From Lachnospiraceae bacterium (GTDB lineage Bacteria > Bacillota > Clostridia > Lachnospirales > Lachnospiraceae): DNA of 62,154 nt. The notes under the pieces were generated by a model. That model had not been told where the DNA came from and ran no database searches. It was given only the letters and a program-made list of their open reading frames with translations. Positions 52,821 to 62,154 of this stretch are shown piece by piece (position 1 is the first letter of the stretch; every line of letters begins with the position of its first letter). The position numbers and the translations under genes are program-made. Location: positions 1 to 62,154 of the forward strand of contig JAFUJA010000016.1 of NCBI GenBank assembly GCA_017473905.1. Direction: 5' to 3'.

Positions 52821-53783
52821 TTATGCAGGCTTCTTCGCAGTTACGCTGACCCACTCTCCCTGTCTGGTTACTTCCACAAGCTCGAGTCCGGCCTTTTTCA
52901 CCACATCAACGACAAAATCTTCCTTTTCCGCAATAATACCTGAAGTAATATAAATTGCTCCGGGTTTTAACTGGGCAGTAATAACCGGTGTCAGGATTTC
53001 AAGCACGTTATGAAGAATGTTGGCAACAACGATATCGTAACACTCGTATCCTGCCCAATCCTGTACGGACTTCTCTGTAATGATATTTCCGATAATGACT
53101 TCGAAATCCTTCGGGTCAATACCGTTATTTTCCATATTTTCCAAGGTTGCATCCAGTGCGCAGGGGTCAAGATCCGTTCCCTTCGCATGTTTTGCACCGT
53201 ACATCAACGCAAGAATTGCCAAAATGCCGCTGCCGCAACCCACATCAAGAATGTTGGTTTCGGGAGTAACGTATTTTTTAATCTGACGGATGCAAAGCTG
53301 GGTTGTTTCATGCATTCCGGTTCCGAAAGCGGTACCCGGGTCAATGTGAAGAATCTTTTTATCCGCATCCTCAGGTTTTACTTCTTCCCAGGAAGGAATC
53401 ACAAGCAGCTCATCAATATAAAACTGATGGAAATACTTCTTCCAGTTGTTAATCCAGTCCAGATCTTCTGTTTCGGACAAAGTAATGGTGCCTTCTCCGA
53501 TATCCATAAACATACGGAGCCCCTCCAGTTCTTCTTCCACGGATGCCACAAGCTCGTCCAGATTTAATTCATCATTCTCCTCCACGAAGAAATTAAGATA
53601 TGCCACGCCGTCATCTTCTTCCGTCTGGGGCAGAATATCCACAAACATCTGCTCTTTTTCAAGCGGGGTTAAAGGAATTTTATCTTCAATCTGGGCGCCC
53701 TCAAGACCCACATCTGCCAGGGTACAGATAATAATATCTTCCGCTTCGGTTATGGTTTTTACTGAAATTTTATGCCACTTCAT
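52821..53783 (-). CDS. prmA: Ribosomal protein L11 methyltransferase
   Basis: Methylates L11 on several Lys and the N-terminal amine. At 320 residues the N-terminal substrate domain (about 1-125) is followed by a SAM domain with DPGTAFGTGMHETTQLC near 149-165, NILDVGCGSGILAI near 178-191 and VVANILHNVLEIL near 245-257. AGGAGG precedes ATG 53783. Part of the heat-shock-downstream cluster recU-prmA-rsmE, read on the minus strand. Confidence 0.95.
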   Translation of the reverse strand: MKWHKISVKTITEAEDIIICTLADVGLEGAQIEDKIPLTPLEKEQMFVDILPQTEEDDGVAYLNFFVEENDELNLDELVASVEEELEGLRMFMDIGEGTITLSETEDLDWINNWKKYFHQFYIDELLVIPSWEEVKPEDADKKILHIDPGTAFGTGMHETTQLCIRQIKKYVTPETNILDVGCGSGILAILALMYGAKHAKGTDLDPCALDATLENMENNGIDPKDFEVIIGNIITEKSVQDWAGYECYDIVVANILHNVLEILTPVITAQLKPGAIYITSGIIAEKEDFVVDVVKKAGLELVEVTRQGEWVSVTAKKPA

Positions 53784-53830
53784 AATTTGCCTCCTAGTGA
53801 TTTTGTATGTAAAATGTTATTTTAATTCTT

Positions 53831-54364
53831 TTATTCCCTATCCTCCAAATCCTGCTTCAATGCCTCCAGATAAGGTACCAGAACGCCGCTTTTACGGGGC
53901 AGAATGTAGGCAGGATTTAATTCATCGTGACGGAAGCTTTTACGGCCGCCGCTTTGCGCCCGTTCCCAAAACAGCTTCAGATATTCGAAAGGAAGATAAT
54001 AAAGTTCATCTATGGAAGTATAGTAAATCAGAAAAAAAGCAATCCCGCCCTGCTTCTCAAATTCCTCCATAAACTGCACCTGATGGGCATGAATATTCTG
54101 CAGTGCAAAGGTAAGATTAGCACTCTCCTTGGCATCAAAACAAACAGGAATCCCCTGTACCGCTCCGATGTAATCCACGGTACTCTTCTGGTCGAAATAC
54201 GCCAGGGTAATATGCCTGCTTTTCTGGTCAATCTGCACCGGCGTAATGGGTGTGGGCACCTTCTGAATCAAGGCCAGTCCCGCTTCCCGATATTTTTCAT
54301 TTGTTCTGTTTATCATATCTTCCAACGTAGAGCCGCGAAGCCCACGGGATGCCCATGTTGCCAT
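53831..54364 (-). CDS. recU: Holliday junction resolvase RecU
   Basis: Endonuclease resolving recombination intermediates. At 177 residues it is close to the family length. GRRGxxLE-type start reads GLRGSTLEDMINRTNEKYRE (about 8-27). The metal and catalytic residues are in STVDYIGAVQGIPVCFDAKES (D about 63, E about 79, in two segments), then HQVQFMEEFEKQGGIAFFLI. GGAGG precedes ATG 54364. It lies between an AlkD-like gene and prmA. Confidence 0.9.
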   Translation of the reverse strand: MATWASRGLRGSTLEDMINRTNEKYREAGLALIQKVPTPITPVQIDQKSRHITLAYFDQKSTVDYIGAVQGIPVCFDAKESANLTFALQNIHAHQVQFMEEFEKQGGIAFFLIYYTSIDELYYLPFEYLKLFWERAQSGGRKSFRHDELNPAYILPRKSGVLVPYLEALKQDLEDRE

Positions 54365-54433
54365 TTTAATCCTCCATGGATTTTATCTTCTAACATCTAA
54401 AAGTATACACTGCCCTGCAAAGTGGTACAAGTC

Positions 54434-55069
54434 TTATTTATAGCAGGTTCTGGCCTGACGGAACTTCTCTTTCCACTCCGGACTCACGCGGTAGGAATCG
54501 CAGATTTTCTGAATTGCCTTTCCCGCAATGTTATATTGCAAGGGACAGGTTTGCAGATATGCCAGGGTTTCTTCCGGCGCATAAATGCCCAGATAGGATA
54601 AAAGCCATGCCTCTGCCATCTGCACATAATACGCATCGTCATCTTTAAAAAGAGGAAATAATTTCTCTGCCGCTTCTTTTTCTTTTACCAGAGACGGCAT
54701 AAAAAGTACGTATCCCCAGCGTCTTGCGAAAGGATGCGGATGTTCAATATATTCTTTTGCCTTCTCATAGCCAAAGGCAAAGGTAAGCTCCTTATCCACA
54801 AACTGGCTAAGCTGGTCCACATGCCACCAGTCCTGCAACTTGTCGAAATGCTTCTCAATAAAAGCAAATTTTGCTTCTATTCCTTTACACCCGGCCAGAC
54901 TCACCTGAAAAAACGTCCGGTGATAATTTTTCTCTGTCAGAATGTGCTCTGCCAGAAACTCTACGTCTTCTCCCCTTTTTATCAGTTGTTTATTAAAACG
55001 GTCCAAATCTGCTGTTTTAAACCCGTCTCCCAAAAGGGCAAATTCTTTTTTAAACTCATCAAAATTCAT
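54434..55069 (-). CDS. DNA alkylation repair protein, AlkD-like
   Basis: The 211-residue all-helical protein resembles HEAT-repeat DNA glycosylases that remove alkylated bases. The helices recur with patterns such as FARRWGYVLFMPSL near 112-125 and AEAWLLSYLGIYAPEETL near 151-168, where the WxxD/W residues of AlkD would lie. The catalytic Asp is not certain by eye. GGGAGATAAA precedes ATG 55069. It lies between recU and the dnaJ terminator. Confidence 0.82.
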   Translation of the reverse strand: MNFDEFKKEFALLGDGFKTADLDRFNKQLIKRGEDVEFLAEHILTEKNYHRTFFQVSLAGCKGIEAKFAFIEKHFDKLQDWWHVDQLSQFVDKELTFAFGYEKAKEYIEHPHPFARRWGYVLFMPSLVKEKEAAEKLFPLFKDDDAYYVQMAEAWLLSYLGIYAPEETLAYLQTCPLQYNIAGKAIQKICDSYRVSPEWKEKFRQARTCYK

Positions 55070-55088
55070 GTTTTATCTCCCAAAATTA

Positions 55089-55136
55089 AAAACCGTCGAA
55101 CCATGTAAGCTATTTTACACCAATCCGACGGTTTTT
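55089..55136 (-). terminator. Terminator after dnaJ
   Basis: Outer arms AAAACCGTCG (55089-55098) and CGACGGTTTTT (55126-55136), with a nested stem TGTAA/TTACA in the loop and T-rich ends on the minus strand. Confidence 0.85.
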
Positions 55137-55168
55137 ACAAAACAAACAGAATACATTAAGGGTAGCTT

Positions 55169-56338
55169 CTATTTGAAAAATCCTTTTTTCTTTTTGGAAC
55201 CTTTATCTTTGTCTTTTTCTTTCGGGTCCCTACCGGTTGCATTTAAGGTATCGCCGGTTTCAGCATCGAACTTGCGAAGAAGCTCTTTTGCTTCGGAAGA
55301 CAGTCTCTCGGGAACACTTACGACAAGTGTTACGTAGTGGTCGCCTCGCACTTCTTTGTTACGAAGGGTAGGAACACCTTTGCCTCTGAGACGTACTTTT
55401 AAGCCGGTCTGTGTTCCGGGTTTTACATCATAAACAACCTTGCCATCCACGGTTTCTACAAAAATCTCTCCACCAAGTGCAGCTACCGCAAAGGAAATGG
55501 ATACAGTTGAATAAATATCATACTCATGTCTCTGGAAGATGGGATGCTTCGAAACGATGGGCTCGATTAAAATATCACCTCTGGGACCACCGTTTACACC
55601 GGGTTCACCTTTTCCGCTGAGACGGGTTGCAAGGCCTGTATCAATACCTGCGGGGAAGGTTGTGGTGTAGCGTTTTTTCATGGTAATAAAACCGGTTCCG
55701 CGACAATCCGTACACTTATCTTTTACAATCTTACCGCTTCCGTTACATTCACGACAGGTCTGAACGCTTCTCATGGTACCGAAGAAGGAATTGGTTGTAA
55801 CAACAACCTGACCTTTTCCTTTACAGTTGGAACAGGTTTCGGGAGAGGTTCCGGGCTTCGCACCGTTACCGCCACAGGTGGTACAGGTTTCCTTGGAATC
55901 TACCTCGATTTCTTTCTCTGTTCCGAAAACTGCTTCTTCAAAGGTAAGACGTACGCTCTTACGAATATCAGCACCTCTTCTGGGACCGTTTCCGCCACGG
56001 GTGGTACGTCGTCCGCCGCCGAAGAAATCTCCGAAAATGTCACCGAAAATATCACTGAAATCCGCACCGGAGAAATCATATCCCCCGTATCCGCCGCCGG
56101 CTCCCTGCTCAAATGCCGCATGGCCAAACTGGTCGTACTGTTTTCTCTTATCCGCATCGCTTAAAACAGCATACGCTTCGGAAGCCTCTTTAAACTTGGC
56201 TTCTGCATTGGGGTCATCGGGATTCATATCCGGATGATATTTTTTGGCAAGTGCCCTGTATGCTTTTTTAATTGCGGCATCATCTGCATTTTTATCTATT
56301 CCCAGAATCTCATAATAATCCCGTTTCTGATCTGCCAT
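55169..56338 (-). CDS. dnaJ: Chaperone protein DnaJ
   Basis: Hsp40 co-chaperone stimulating DnaK ATPase. The 389 residues have a J-domain (about 1-70, YHPDMNPDD with HPD), a Gly/Phe-rich linker, four CxxCxGxG zinc repeats between about 147 and 213 ([32 protein letters not shown]) and a C-terminal substrate domain. The final 20 residues are Lys-rich. TTGGAG precedes ATG 56338. Last gene of hrcA-grpE-dnaK-dnaJ. Confidence 0.97.
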   Translation of the reverse strand: MADQKRDYYEILGIDKNADDAAIKKAYRALAKKYHPDMNPDDPNAEAKFKEASEAYAVLSDADKRKQYDQFGHAAFEQGAGGGYGGYDFSGADFSDIFGDIFGDFFGGGRRTTRGGNGPRRGADIRKSVRLTFEEAVFGTEKEIEVDSKETCTTCGGNGAKPGTSPETCSNCKGKGQVVVTTNSFFGTMRSVQTCRECNGSGKIVKDKCTDCRGTGFITMKKRYTTTFPAGIDTGLATRLSGKGEPGVNGGPRGDILIEPIVSKHPIFQRHEYDIYSTVSISFAVAALGGEIFVETVDGKVVYDVKPGTQTGLKVRLRGKGVPTLRNKEVRGDHYVTLVVSVPERLSSEAKELLRKFDAETGDTLNATGRDPKEKDKDKGSKKKKGFFK

Positions 56339-56388
56339 AATTATTCTCCAATCAAAATGTTTGCATTAAGTACTTTCAACATGGAAAT

Positions 56389-56420
56389 ACCACGGAGCGA
56401 AAATCAGTCCGCCCCGTGGA
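56389..56420 (-). other. Hairpin between dnaK and dnaJ
   Basis: CCACGGaGCG pairs with CGCcCCGTGG (one mismatch) in the 153-bp gap. There is no T-run, so processing or mRNA stabilisation is more likely than termination. The two genes may therefore be expressed at different levels. Confidence 0.45.
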
Positions 56421-56491
56421 TTTATTCTTCATGAAAACCATTCATGAATGAAATTTAATTCTTGATAAAAGTCCGACTTGCCGGATGTTCA

Positions 56492-58384
<1,893 letters not shown>

Positions 58385-58433
58385 CTAATCTGGTTGTGGG
58401 CCTATGGTTGCCCATTTCTGTTTTCCTTTTATA

Positions 58434-59030
58434 CTAGTTGACTACCGATACCATACTGTGACGAATCACGGTGTCACGATAGGTGTATCCTTTTAAAAGT
58501 TCCTGCGCAACGATACCGCTTTCGTATTCGTCGCTTTCTACCTGCATTACCGCATTGTGAAAATCGGGATTGAATTCTTCGCCGACTGCTTTGATGGGCT
58601 TTACTTCCAGCTTCTCAAGCTCTGACATGAACTGTTTATAAATCATGTTCATTCCTTCTACGTGAGGATTTGATGCATCCTCCGGGGCCACGGAAGCAAG
58701 ACCTCTTTCAAAGTTATCAATCAGGGGCAGAATCTTTTCGATTACGCTTTTGGCACCGGCCTCAAACATGCCTGCCTTTTCCTTCTCGGTTCTTTTACGG
58801 TAATTATCAAATTCGGCAAGCTGTCTTTTTACTTTGTCTTCCAGCTCATCGATTTTTTCCTGTTTTTTATCTTTCTTTTCTTCAGCCTCTGCAGGTTCTT
58901 CGCCTTCGGCTTCTTCCTCTAAAATCACTTCTTCGGTTACTTCCTCTACAACCTCTTCCTGATTCTCAGGTGCTTTCTTTGTAGTGTCTGCTTTGGTTTT
59001 GGTTTTTTTCTTCGCTGCCAAATCACTCAT
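58434..59030 (-). CDS. grpE: Nucleotide exchange factor GrpE
   Basis: Releases ADP from DnaK. The 198 residues have a long acidic N-terminus (about 20-55, Glu-rich), a coiled-coil (about 55-100 with RQLAEFDNYRKRTEKEK) and a beta domain with the signature FNPDFHNAVMQVES and ELLKGYTYRDTVIRHSMV. AGGAAAGG lies almost against ATG 59030. It lies between hrcA and dnaK. Confidence 0.96.
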   Translation of the reverse strand: MSDLAAKKKTKTKADTTKKAPENQEEVVEEVTEEVILEEEAEGEEPAEAEEKKDKKQEKIDELEDKVKRQLAEFDNYRKRTEKEKAGMFEAGAKSVIEKILPLIDNFERGLASVAPEDASNPHVEGMNMIYKQFMSELEKLEVKPIKAVGEEFNPDFHNAVMQVESDEYESGIVAQELLKGYTYRDTVIRHSMVSVVN

Positions 59031-59054
59031 CCTTTCCTATGTTCAACTGTTATA

Positions 59055-60092
59055 TTATTCCTCTTTCAAATCCTTTTGATACAAGGTGTCCAGCTGAACT
59101 TTGATTGTTTTTAGGGTGCCGACCACCTTTTCGTAATCCATTCGTTTCGGGCCGATGATACCGATGGTACCCCGCATTCCCTCACCGAATTCATAATTGG
59201 CTGTTACGATACTGCAATCCTTCATGGTCTGGATGGGGGCCTCTTCGCCGATATAAACCTTGATTTCTCCGGTTCCTTCTTCCATGTTGTCGTCCACCAG
59301 TTTGGAAAGAAGCTGTTTCTCTTCAAAGGTGGTAATCAGCTCGCTTGCTCTCTTCTGGTCAGCCAATTCCGGATATTTAAAAATGTTATTGGTTCCGCTT
59401 GTGTAAATCTCCAAATCTTCATCTTCCTTAATGGTTTCCGCAACCGCATCGATGACTTCGCCGATTAAAGAGCCGTGAAGACCTGCCTGGGCTTTGAGAA
59501 GAGTGATCATACCAAGGTTGATTTCCTCAATGGCAAGCCCGTTTAAATTTGTATTCAACAGGATATTTAACTTCAGCATGGTTTCATCATCAAGGGTTTC
59601 GGATACGGGAATCATGCTGTTCTTGATTACGTTACCTTCTGTGACGATAACCGCCAGAATCTGGTCTGCATCCACTCTGGATAACTGAATGAATTTCAGC
59701 TTGTTTTTCTGATATCTGGGAGCGGTAATCATGGTTGCGTAATTGGTATTCACCGCAAGCACTTTCGCTACCTGCTTCAGAAGATGATCCATCTTCTCTT
59801 CTTTCTCCACAAGCATCTCTTTCAGTTCTTCCACCTGACGCTCGTTTTCCTGCATCATGCTGTCGACGTAAAGTCTGTAGCCTTTATCGGAAGGAATACG
59901 TCCTGCGGAAGTGTGGGGCTGCACAATATATCCCAGCTCTTCCAAGTCAGCCATTTCGTTACGAATGGTAGCTGAACTTAAGTTCAAATCCGTATACTTG
60001 GAAATGGTTCTGCTTCCTACAGGCTCTCCTGTTTCCAGATAGTTGCGAATGATTGCCTGTAGAATTTTCATTTTACGTTCGTCCAAATGCAT
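59055..60092 (-). CDS. hrcA: Heat-inducible transcription repressor HrcA
   Basis: Repressor that binds CIRCE and depends on GroEL for folding. The start is ATG 60092 (MHLDERKMKILQAIIRNYLE) after AGGAGGTG; the GTG three codons upstream lies within the ribosome-site region. The 345 residues have an N-terminal winged helix (EPVGSRTISKYTDLNLSSAT) and a C-terminal GAF-like domain (SIVTANYEFGEGMRGTIGIIGP). It heads its operon and would repress itself through CIRCE. Confidence 0.97.
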   Translation of the reverse strand: MHLDERKMKILQAIIRNYLETGEPVGSRTISKYTDLNLSSATIRNEMADLEELGYIVQPHTSAGRIPSDKGYRLYVDSMMQENERQVEELKEMLVEKEEKMDHLLKQVAKVLAVNTNYATMITAPRYQKNKLKFIQLSRVDADQILAVIVTEGNVIKNSMIPVSETLDDETMLKLNILLNTNLNGLAIEEINLGMITLLKAQAGLHGSLIGEVIDAVAETIKEDEDLEIYTSGTNNIFKYPELADQKRASELITTFEEKQLLSKLVDDNMEEGTGEIKVYIGEEAPIQTMKDCSIVTANYEFGEGMRGTIGIIGPKRMDYEKVVGTLKTIKVQLDTLYQKDLKEE

Positions 60093-60119
60093 CTTCCGCA
60101 CCTCCTGTTTCTTGTTTTG

Positions 60120-60146
60120 TTAGCACTCGACCGAATAGAGTGCTAA
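60120..60146 (-). promoter_or_regulatory. CIRCE operator
   Basis: Exact TTAGCACTC-N9-GAGTGCTAA, 27 bp before the hrcA start, in the leader of the hrcA-grpE-dnaK-dnaJ operon. It is the binding site of HrcA. Confidence 0.98.
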
Positions 60147-60160
60147 CATCTACATTTCAT

Positions 60161-60189
60161 AATGTACCACCACTTATTATGATTGTCAA
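60161..60189 (-). promoter_or_regulatory. SigA promoter of the heat-shock operon
   Basis: On the minus strand TTGACA (60184-60189), 17-bp spacer, TACATT (60161-60166). CIRCE lies directly downstream, in the position expected for repression. Confidence 0.8.
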
Positions 60190-60248
60190 CAGTAAAATTA
60201 TAAAAATCGGATGATATGTCCCTTCTTAAAAGATTCTCCCACTTTTCA

Positions 60249-60290
60249 ATGAGTTGTAAAATTGACATTATAACTCATCTGAAATATAAT
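60249..60290 (+). promoter_or_regulatory. Consensus promoter with inverted repeat over the -35
   Basis: TTGACA (60262-60267), 17-bp spacer, TATAAT (60285-60290): both elements are perfect. Arms ATGAGTTGTAA (60249-60259) and TTATAACTCAT (60268-60278) flank the -35 with an 8-base gap and one mismatch, so a dimeric regulator could cover the promoter. Confidence 0.8.
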
Positions 60291-60300
60291 ATGGACAACA

Positions 60301-60334
60301 CGGAAGTATCGATATTTCCTTAATCATACTTCCG
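60301..60334 (+). promoter_or_regulatory. 5'-end hairpin in the lipoprotein leader
   Basis: Perfect 9-bp arms CGGAAGTAT (60301-60309) / ATACTTCCG (60326-60334), 16-base loop, only a few bases after the expected transcription start. It may protect the mRNA 5' end or act as a regulatory stem. Confidence 0.6.
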
Positions 60335-60387
60335 AAAACAGGTAGATTTGAACAACGTATTTTTTAAAATTTGAAAGGGGATAACGG

Positions 60388-61224
60388 ATGAAATACAAAG
60401 AGATGATAAAAGCATTAAAAGGTAAAATGGTATTAGTACCGGCTACATTTGCTTTAGCAGCTGGTTTGGCATTAACCGGATGTGGTGATGCTGATGCATT
60501 AGAACCAAATACTCAAACATCTGAAATAGTGTCAGAAATAGTATCTGAAGAAACAACAGAAGAAATAAGTGAAGTAGTATCTGAAGAAACTACTGAAATA
60601 GCTTCTGATGTAATAACTGAAGAAGAACCAACAATAGTAAATGAAATTCTTACATTCGAAGAAGCTCAAGCATATATAGAAAACTTAAAAACTATGTATC
60701 CAACTATGCCTGAAGAAGAAATTGTTGGTTTATTTGTTAACTTCAATATTCACAGTTTAGATAGTGATACAATCGATCATTATAGTTCTAAATATAATTG
60801 TGTTATACATAACATAGTAAATGAAAAAATAAGTGCTGTAATGGATACATACTTTATATTAAATCAAGGAAAAAAAGGCACAGAATACAAAGATTATTGG
60901 TCTTTAACTGATTTTGTAACTAATGAACAAGTAAAAATTATGGCTCAAGAATTAGAAGAACATTTAAATACAATGGCATATACACCAGATGACAATGAAT
61001 TTGCGGAATTGAATTTAAAACTTGAAAACTACCAAAAAGGTAATTATAGTGAATTTACTTTTGATTATTATAGTGAACAAAAAGAAAATACAGACTTAGA
61101 AGGAATTTGTTATTTTGTAGCAAGATACAATTTAAGTTATAATACTCAAGGTCTTGGTTTTGATCCTGAGACAGGTTATTGTCCATACCAAGAATATCAA
61201 AATGAATTAGGTTTATCTAAATAA
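60388..61224 (+). CDS. Lipoprotein of unknown function (278 aa)
   Basis: The signal runs to LALTGC with the lipid Cys near 32. It is followed by a Ser/Glu/Thr-rich linker of VSEE/TTEE-type near-repeats (about 43-90) and then a mostly helical acidic domain (about 90-278) containing TFEEAQAYIENLKTMYPTMP and the distinctive ending FDPETGYCPYQEYQ. AAAGGGGATAACGG precedes ATG 60388. Codon use is clearly more A/T-rich than neighbours, suggesting a recent origin. The linker resembles that of the giant protein. Not recognised as a known family. Confidence 0.85.
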   Translation: MKYKEMIKALKGKMVLVPATFALAAGLALTGCGDADALEPNTQTSEIVSEIVSEETTEEISEVVSEETTEIASDVITEEEPTIVNEILTFEEAQAYIENLKTMYPTMPEEEIVGLFVNFNIHSLDSDTIDHYSSKYNCVIHNIVNEKISAVMDTYFILNQGKKGTEYKDYWSLTDFVTNEQVKIMAQELEEHLNTMAYTPDDNEFAELNLKLENYQKGNYSEFTFDYYSEQKENTDLEGICYFVARYNLSYNTQGLGFDPETGYCPYQEYQNELGLSK

Positions 61225-61252
61225 TTAATAAACAATGAAGAATATCCCTTGC

Positions 61253-61300
61253 ATATGCTTTGTGCCGATGTTAAAATCTGTACAAAGCATATTTTCTTTT
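61253..61300 (+). terminator. Terminator of the lipoprotein gene
   Basis: Arms ATATGCTTTGT (61253-61263) and ACAAAGCATAT (61282-61292), followed by a T-rich run. Confidence 0.85.
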
Positions 61301-61421
61301 TGACGGAATCCTTCAGACTTCTGCTCTGAAAGACCATCAAGTCCCGGCATTACGCCGTCTACACCTTATCTAAAAGGCTTTTCTTGAAAATCCATGCTTT
61401 AAATTCACTATTACAACATAA

Positions 61422-61443
61422 GCAGGGATTGAAAAGGCCCTGC
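61422..61443 (+). other. Hairpin upstream of the Rpn gene
   Basis: GCAGGG (61422-61427) pairs with CCCTGC (61438-61443), ending a few bases before the AAGGAGGG ribosome site. Between the previous terminator and this stem (61300-61420) nothing was recognised apart from a TTCAGA/TCTGAA short inverted repeat. Confidence 0.4.
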
Positions 61444-61462
61444 GGAATAAGGAGGGATGTGT

Positions 61463-62154
61463 ATGAATTACACGGATTATGAAGCGTTTCCGGTAGCGGA
61501 GCGCAATTACAAGGACACTGTTTTTAGGATGTTATTTCGGGGAAAACCGGCGTTACTCAGTCTTTACAATGCGGTCAACAAAACCAACTTTACCAACGCG
61601 GAAGACTTGGAGATTACCACGTTAGAGAATGCAGTATACATGGGGATGAAGAATGATGTTTCCTGTGTGTTTGCGTTTGAGTTAAGTCTCTATGAGCACC
61701 AGTCAACGGTAAACCCGAACATGCCGCTACGTGACCTGTTTTATGTGTCCGGGATTCTGCAGAAGATGGTGACGGAGCGGAATCTCTACAGTAGAAGACG
61801 AGTTGCAATTCCCACCCCAAAGTTTGCGGTATTTTATAATGGGAATACCAGGATGCCTGAGAAGATGGAATATCGGTTGTCCGAGCTGTTTCAGAAGCAG
61901 ACGGATAATCCGGAACTGGAATTAACGGTCACGGTTTACAATATTAACCCCGGCATGAACGAAGAACTTCTGGAAGGTTGCCGCTTACTGAAAGAATATG
62001 TGCAGTTTACAACCAGAATCAGAGAAAACCGGAAATACATGGATTTACAGGCCGCGGTAATAAAAGCGGTGGACGATTGTATCCGGGACGGAATTCTTGC
62101 AGAGTTCCTGACAGCGCAGAGAGCGGAGGTAATCGCGATGAGTATATTCGAATA
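61463..62154 (+). CDS. Rpn-family PD-(D/E)XK nuclease, 3' end outside window
   Basis: Recombination-promoting nuclease/putative transposase family. At least 230 residues are visible from ATG 61463 (MNYTDYEAFPVAERNYKDTV), which follows AAGGAGGG. The core reads NDVSCVF (Asp about 65), then SLYEHQSTVNPNMPLRDL (Glu about 78, Gln about 80), which fits the D...E-x-Q variant of the fold. A helical C-terminal part follows (DLQAAVIKAVDDCIRDGILAEFL). Such genes are often multicopy in Lachnospiraceae and may be mobile or involved in defence. The frame stays open at the edge. Confidence 0.88.
   Translation, partial: MNYTDYEAFPVAERNYKDTVFRMLFRGKPALLSLYNAVNKTNFTNAEDLEITTLENAVYMGMKNDVSCVFAFELSLYEHQSTVNPNMPLRDLFYVSGILQKMVTERNLYSRRRVAIPTPKFAVFYNGNTRMPEKMEYRLSELFQKQTDNPELELTVTVYNINPGMNEELLEGCRLLKEYVQFTTRIRENRKYMDLQAAVIKAVDDCIRDGILAEFLTAQRAEVIAMSIFE

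Overview
The window looks like chromosome of a Lachnospiraceae-type Clostridia bacterium. The basis is gene content and order: rplI-dnaB behind gdpP, rpsF-ssb-rpsR with a zinc-type S18, paired glgC/glgD, SpoVG, a type III (GlnN) glutamine synthetase, IreB-RuvX-DUF1292-RNase J, HrcA-GrpE-DnaK-DnaJ with one CIRCE, and small DUF951 and DUF6472 proteins. The genus cannot be fixed by eye. Nearly all genes are on the minus strand. The exceptions are a plus-strand block at 28.3-34.7 kb (murC, helicase-loader pair, prs, a pilin-like gene, queT) and a few isolated genes. No rRNA, tRNA, CRISPR array, insertion sequence or prophage was seen.

Layout. 0-1 kb: small acidic genes that look like an orphan toxin/immunity remnant. 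1-5 kb: dnaB, rplI, gdpP. 5.2-6.8 kb: a lipoprotein diverging from an XRE repressor across three phased operators. 6.9-9.8 kb: rpsR-ssb-rpsF, a small membrane protein, DUF951, a sirtuin and DUF6472. 9.8-16.8 kb: one gene for a 2316-residue secreted beta-helix/Ig-like repeat protein. 17-25.1 kb: a long minus-strand run (lipoprotein, thioesterase, RsmF, ArgC, PlsC, radical SAM, permease, RlmI-like, nicotinamidase-like). 25.3-28 kb: spoVG and glgC-glgD. 28.3-34.7 kb: the plus-strand block, with a DnaA-box cluster between murC and dnaD/dnaC and a preQ1-type leader before queT. 34.7-45.8 kb: galE, a nucleotidyltransferase, glnN, the tRNA hydroxylation/methylation pair TrhP-TrmR, an MltG-like stub, YlbF, RNase J, DUF1292, RuvX, IreB, MtaB. 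45.9-52 kb: an HPr-like protein, a repeat pair, then thiI and nifS separated by a two-component system. 52-60 kb: RsmE, PrmA, RecU, an AlkD-like protein and the heat-shock operon. 60.4 kb to the end: a lipoprotein with its own strong promoter and a truncated Rpn-family nuclease.

Most of the window is conserved housekeeping. The parts that stand out are: paired, abutting DnaA boxes upstream of the helicase-loader operon, with one box built into the murC terminator; the 22-bp phased operators of the XRE/lipoprotein pair; a structured intergenic repeat in three copies; a kinase/regulator pair between nifS and thiI; the giant surface protein; and the toxin/immunity-like left edge. No wholly new multi-gene system could be demonstrated from sequence alone.
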